8,560 bases of DNA from Candidatus Atribacteria bacterium (GTDB lineage Bacteria; Atribacterota; Atribacteria; Atribacterales; Atribacteraceae): positions 1 to 8,560 of the forward strand of contig PWXL01000268.1 of assembly GCA_003561145.1 (NCBI GenBank), written 5' to 3'. The position numbers and the translations under genes are program-made. Below the pieces are notes generated by a model, which saw only the letters and a program-made list of their open reading frames with translations, did not search any database and had not been told where the DNA came from. How positions within the stretch are numbered: position 1 is the stretch's first letter; the number at the start of each line of letters is the position of its first letter. Shown here piece by piece: positions 6,784 to 8,560 of this stretch.

Positions 6784-7293
6784 ATGAGAAATGTAAAACC
6801 AAGAGAGCTCACCATGAAAAGCTTTCACCCTTATGGAAATTTCGCAAAAATGGTCGACCCTGCACCACGAGGAATTATAATTGGAGAAAGGCCCATAGAA
6901 TTTTTCCGTGACATGGTACCGCTCAGAACAGGTGTACACGGTGTACTGATGTTTTCGGTAAACCGCGTGGCTAAAAGACCGATGGTGATCGATGTATCTG
7001 AATACCACAACTATTGCGGGGAAGGCATGCTTCCCCTGGATGGTGATATACTCATGCACGTCGGTCCCGCTACCCCCGGTGGTGAAGTTCCCCTGGATGA
7101 CATCGAAGTGTTCCGGGTGCCGAAGGGAACCTTTGTGGCCTTGGACCCTGCGATCTGGCACCATGCTTCCTTTCCCTACCAATGCGATGAAGTGAATGTT
7201 TTGGTCGTCCTGCCTGAGAGAACATATGAAAATGACTGTCATGTAGTCCAATTGAAAGAAAGTGATCACATAAAAATTATTGAAAATTCGTAA
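6784..7293 (+). CDS. Cupin-like protein, resembles ureidoglycolate lyase family, 169 aa
   Basis: A small single-domain protein with a cupin-like pattern. A charged/His segment EYHNYCGE (73-80) is followed by PLDGDILMHVGPATPGGEVPL (84-104), then FRVPKGTFVALDPAIWHHASF (110-130) and EVNVLVVLPERTY (136-148). The WHH motif and the order of these segments resemble the ureidoglycolate lyase (AllA) family, which releases urea and glyoxylate from ureidoglycolate. That match is from memory and moderate. No purine or allantoin genes are near, so a role on a sugar or sugar acid may be more likely. The frame stays open to a TTG at 6769, but the ATG at 6784 has GAGGAG exactly 7 nt upstream. First gene of the plus-strand pair, divergent from the aldolase operon and probably co-regulated with it. 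Confidence 0.85.
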   Translation: MRNVKPRELTMKSFHPYGNFAKMVDPAPRGIIIGERPIEFFRDMVPLRTGVHGVLMFSVNRVAKRPMVIDVSEYHNYCGEGMLPLDGDILMHVGPATPGGEVPLDDIEVFRVPKGTFVALDPAIWHHASFPYQCDEVNVLVVLPERTYENDCHVVQLKESDHIKIIENS

Positions 7294-7297
7294 TTAC

Positions 7298-7356
7298 CCG
7301 TGAGCCGTAAGAAGTGAGTCTTGTACTCCTCACCCCTCACTCCTTACCCCTCACGG
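7298..7356 (+). repeat. Imperfect inverted repeat built of 7-nt units
   Basis: Two 21-nt arms (7298-7318 and 7336-7356) pair at 18 of 21 positions around a 17-nt loop. The left arm is made of heptads GTGAGCC, GTAAGAA, GTGAGTC (7300-7320). The right side has four heptads TACTCCT, CACCCCT, CACTCCT, TACCCCT (7324-7351) followed by CACGG. It fills most of the 86-bp spacer between the cupin and reductase genes and ends about 8 nt before the reductase ribosome-binding site. No U-tract follows, so it is not a typical terminator. It may be a dispersed repeat copy or an RNA-processing/stability hairpin. Confidence 0.75.
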
Positions 7357-7379
7357 CCTTTACAGAGGAGGTATCGCTT

Positions 7380-8345
7380 ATGCAATTCCGCAAATTAGGT
7401 TGGACCGATTTGAAATTCTCAGTAATCGGCTTCGGCGCGTGGGCCATCGGCGGCGGAGGGTGGAAATTCAGCTGGGGTCCCCAGGATGATCAACAATCCA
7501 TAGAGGCTATCAAGCGTGGTATCGAACTGGGTATCAATTGGATCGATACTGCGGCCGTCTACGGCCTCGGGCATTCTGAAGAAGTGGTGGGAAAAGTCCT
7601 CAAGGAGCTTCCGGAAAAACCTTATGTCGCCACCAAGTGTTCGCTGGTATGGGACGAAGAGGGAAATATCAGCAACCGTTTACGCAAGAAAAGCGTGGAA
7701 CGGGAACTTGACGCGAGCCTCAAACGCTTGGGAGTTGAGGTTATCGACCTGTACCAGATTCACTGGCCCATTCCAGATGAAGAGATCGAGGAAGGTTGGG
7801 AAACCATAGCTGGTTTCGTAAGATCAGGAAAGGTCCGTTATGCTGGTGTATCCAATTTTAACGTCGAACAGATGAAACGAGCCCAGGCTATCCACCCCAT
7901 AGCCTCTCTGCAACCCCCCTACAGTATGCTCAAGCGGGATGTGGAAAAGGAAATCCTTCCCTACTGTGGTGCCAATAATATCGGTGTCGTGGCCTACAGT
8001 CCCATGCAGAAGGGATTGCTCACCGGCAAGATGACACCCGAGCGGATTAGCTCCTGCGCACCCGATGACCACCGCAGGGGTGATGTCATGTTCCAGGAAC
8101 CACAATTGAGCATCAACCTGGAACTGGTGGATAAACTCCGCCCCATCGCTGAACGCCACGGACAAAGTGTGGGCGGGGTGGCTATCGCCTGGGTACTGCG
8201 TCGCCCGGAACTCACCGCGGCCATAGTGGGAGCGCGCAGCGCAGCACAGATTGAAGAAACCGTAAAAGCCGGGGATTTTAGTCTTCCCGAAGAGGATATT
8301 CATAAAATTGATGCATACCTGCGAGAGAGAGAACAGAAACTCTGA
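7380..8345 (+). CDS. Aldo/keto reductase, 321 aa
   Basis: A complete AKR of the bacterial L-glyceraldehyde-3-phosphate-reductase-like/oxidoreductase type, a TIM-barrel enzyme normally using NADP(H) to reduce or oxidise a carbonyl/hydroxyl on small aldehydes or sugars. The catalytic tetrad is D56 and Y61 (WIDTAAVYG), K86 (VATKC) and H128 (YQIHWP). AYSPMQKGLLTGK (205-217) and IVGARSAAQIEETV (282-295) are the usual cofactor-binding segments. I start it at the ATG at 7380, with GAGGAGG about 8 nt upstream. The frame is open to 7314, but that stretch lies within the repeat hairpin and has no family similarity. Probably co-transcribed with the cupin gene, and followed by a strong terminator. Confidence 0.95.
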   Translation: MQFRKLGWTDLKFSVIGFGAWAIGGGGWKFSWGPQDDQQSIEAIKRGIELGINWIDTAAVYGLGHSEEVVGKVLKELPEKPYVATKCSLVWDEEGNISNRLRKKSVERELDASLKRLGVEVIDLYQIHWPIPDEEIEEGWETIAGFVRSGKVRYAGVSNFNVEQMKRAQAIHPIASLQPPYSMLKRDVEKEILPYCGANNIGVVAYSPMQKGLLTGKMTPERISSCAPDDHRRGDVMFQEPQLSINLELVDKLRPIAERHGQSVGGVAIAWVLRRPELTAAIVGARSAAQIEETVKAGDFSLPEEDIHKIDAYLREREQKL

Positions 8346-8358
8346 GCATTGCATTTTC

Positions 8359-8393
8359 CAACAAACCCCCGCTCTCAAAGCGGGGGTTTGTTG
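8359..8393. terminator. Bidirectional intrinsic terminator
   Basis: A perfect 15-bp stem (8359-8373 with 8379-8393) and a 5-nt CTCAA loop. The stem has a GC-rich core (ACCCCCGCT/AGCGGGGGT) flanked by AACAAA/TTTGTT. The T-rich descending arm occurs on both strands, so it can stop the plus-strand reductase transcript and the convergent minus-strand isomerase transcript. It starts 13 bp after the reductase stop codon. Confidence 0.85.
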
Positions 8394-8425
8394 TATCCCG
8401 ACCACACTCGATCACAGGTACCTCT

Positions 8426-8560
8426 TTACTCATCAAGCTTCTCAAGCATACCTCGAACGCTGGCAAGAGCCGCGCGCCCGTACTTTTCAGGCTGTGATCC
8501 CCACAGCTCCACGGTGAGAGCACCCTGGTAATCGATCTCCTTGAGGGTTTGGGCAAAGGA
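8426..8560 (-). CDS. Probable sugar phosphate isomerase/epimerase (xylose-isomerase-like TIM barrel), C-terminal fragment
   Basis: The final 44 residues of a minus-strand gene that enters from the right edge and stops at TAA (8428-8426). The peptide FAQTLKEIDYQGALTVELWG, followed by a helix ending in VRGMLEKLDE, is the usual last strand and helix of AP-endonuclease-2/xylose-isomerase-like TIM barrels, where a late Glu in the TVEL strand often binds metal. These proteins commonly isomerise or epimerise sugars or keto-sugars beside SDR, AKR and kinase genes. It converges with the aldo/keto reductase across the shared terminator. Only the tail is visible, so the specific activity cannot be given. 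Confidence 0.75.
   Translation of the reverse strand, partial: SFAQTLKEIDYQGALTVELWGSQPEKYGRAALASVRGMLEKLDE

Noticed and set aside
6621..6911. A small plus-strand open frame crossing the divergent intergenic region
   Set aside because: Its N-terminal half is low-complexity translation of AT-rich DNA, and it overlaps the cupin gene out of frame without its own well-placed ribosome-binding site.
6748..7269. A 173-codon minus-strand open frame across the cupin gene
   Set aside because: The plus-strand frame has a well-placed ribosome-binding site and cupin-like motifs; the antisense peptide is rich in His, Tyr and Arg without domain features.
7298..7356. CRISPR array or transposon end
   Set aside because: The 7-nt units are too short and contiguous for CRISPR repeats with spacers, and no transposase, target duplication or second end is visible.
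7824..8405. A 193-codon minus-strand open frame opposite the aldo/keto reductase
   Set aside because: The reductase on the plus strand has all four catalytic residues. The antisense frame also runs through the terminator hairpin.
8278..8556. A 92-codon minus-strand open frame at the right edge
   Set aside because: It is out of frame with the TIM-barrel tail and crosses the terminator; its peptide has no family features.

Overview
This window looks like an accessory carbohydrate-catabolism locus of a bacterium with moderate GC content (mid-40s percent by eye). Purine-rich Shine-Dalgarno sequences, an AT-rich divergent promoter region and tightly packed genes fit a Firmicutes-like or other anaerobic, fermentative bacterium. 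The taxonomy is only a guess: there is no rRNA, tRNA or phylogenetic marker gene here.

Left block (1-6523, minus strand): seven genes read leftwards as one apparent operon. In order of transcription they are a deoxyribose-phosphate aldolase (DeoC family), an aldose 1-epimerase-like mutarotase, a short-chain dehydrogenase (SDR), a D-2-hydroxyacid dehydrogenase, an FGGY sugar kinase, a second SDR, and a zinc-dependent medium-chain dehydrogenase (MDR) cut by the window edge. Gaps are 71, 30, 18, -4, 31 and -4 bp, so at least the last six are probably translated from one message. No transporter or regulator lies in the window.

Centre (6524-6783): a 260-bp AT-rich divergent intergenic region. On the minus strand it carries a good sigma70-type promoter (TTGACA, 17-bp spacer, extended -10). 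A near-perfect 20-bp palindrome sits just downstream of the predicted start site, where a repressor operator would be expected.

Right block (6784-8345, plus strand): a small cupin-like protein resembling the ureidoglycolate lyase family, then an aldo/keto reductase. Between them is an 86-bp spacer that forms an imperfect hairpin built from 7-nt repeat units. A strong bidirectional terminator (8359-8393) separates the reductase from a convergent minus-strand gene, visible only as the last 44 residues of a probable xylose-isomerase-like TIM-barrel protein.

How the parts may work together (inference): the mutarotase equilibrates a free sugar, several NAD(P)-dependent dehydrogenases shift its oxidation state or stereochemistry, the FGGY kinase phosphorylates it, and the aldolase cleaves the sugar phosphate. 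This set does not match a textbook deoxyribose or nucleoside operon: there is no phosphopentomutase, nucleoside phosphorylase or ribokinase-type deoxyribokinase. The substrate is unknown. The locus is best seen as a candidate undescribed pathway for an unusual (perhaps deoxy or keto) sugar, polyol or sugar acid.
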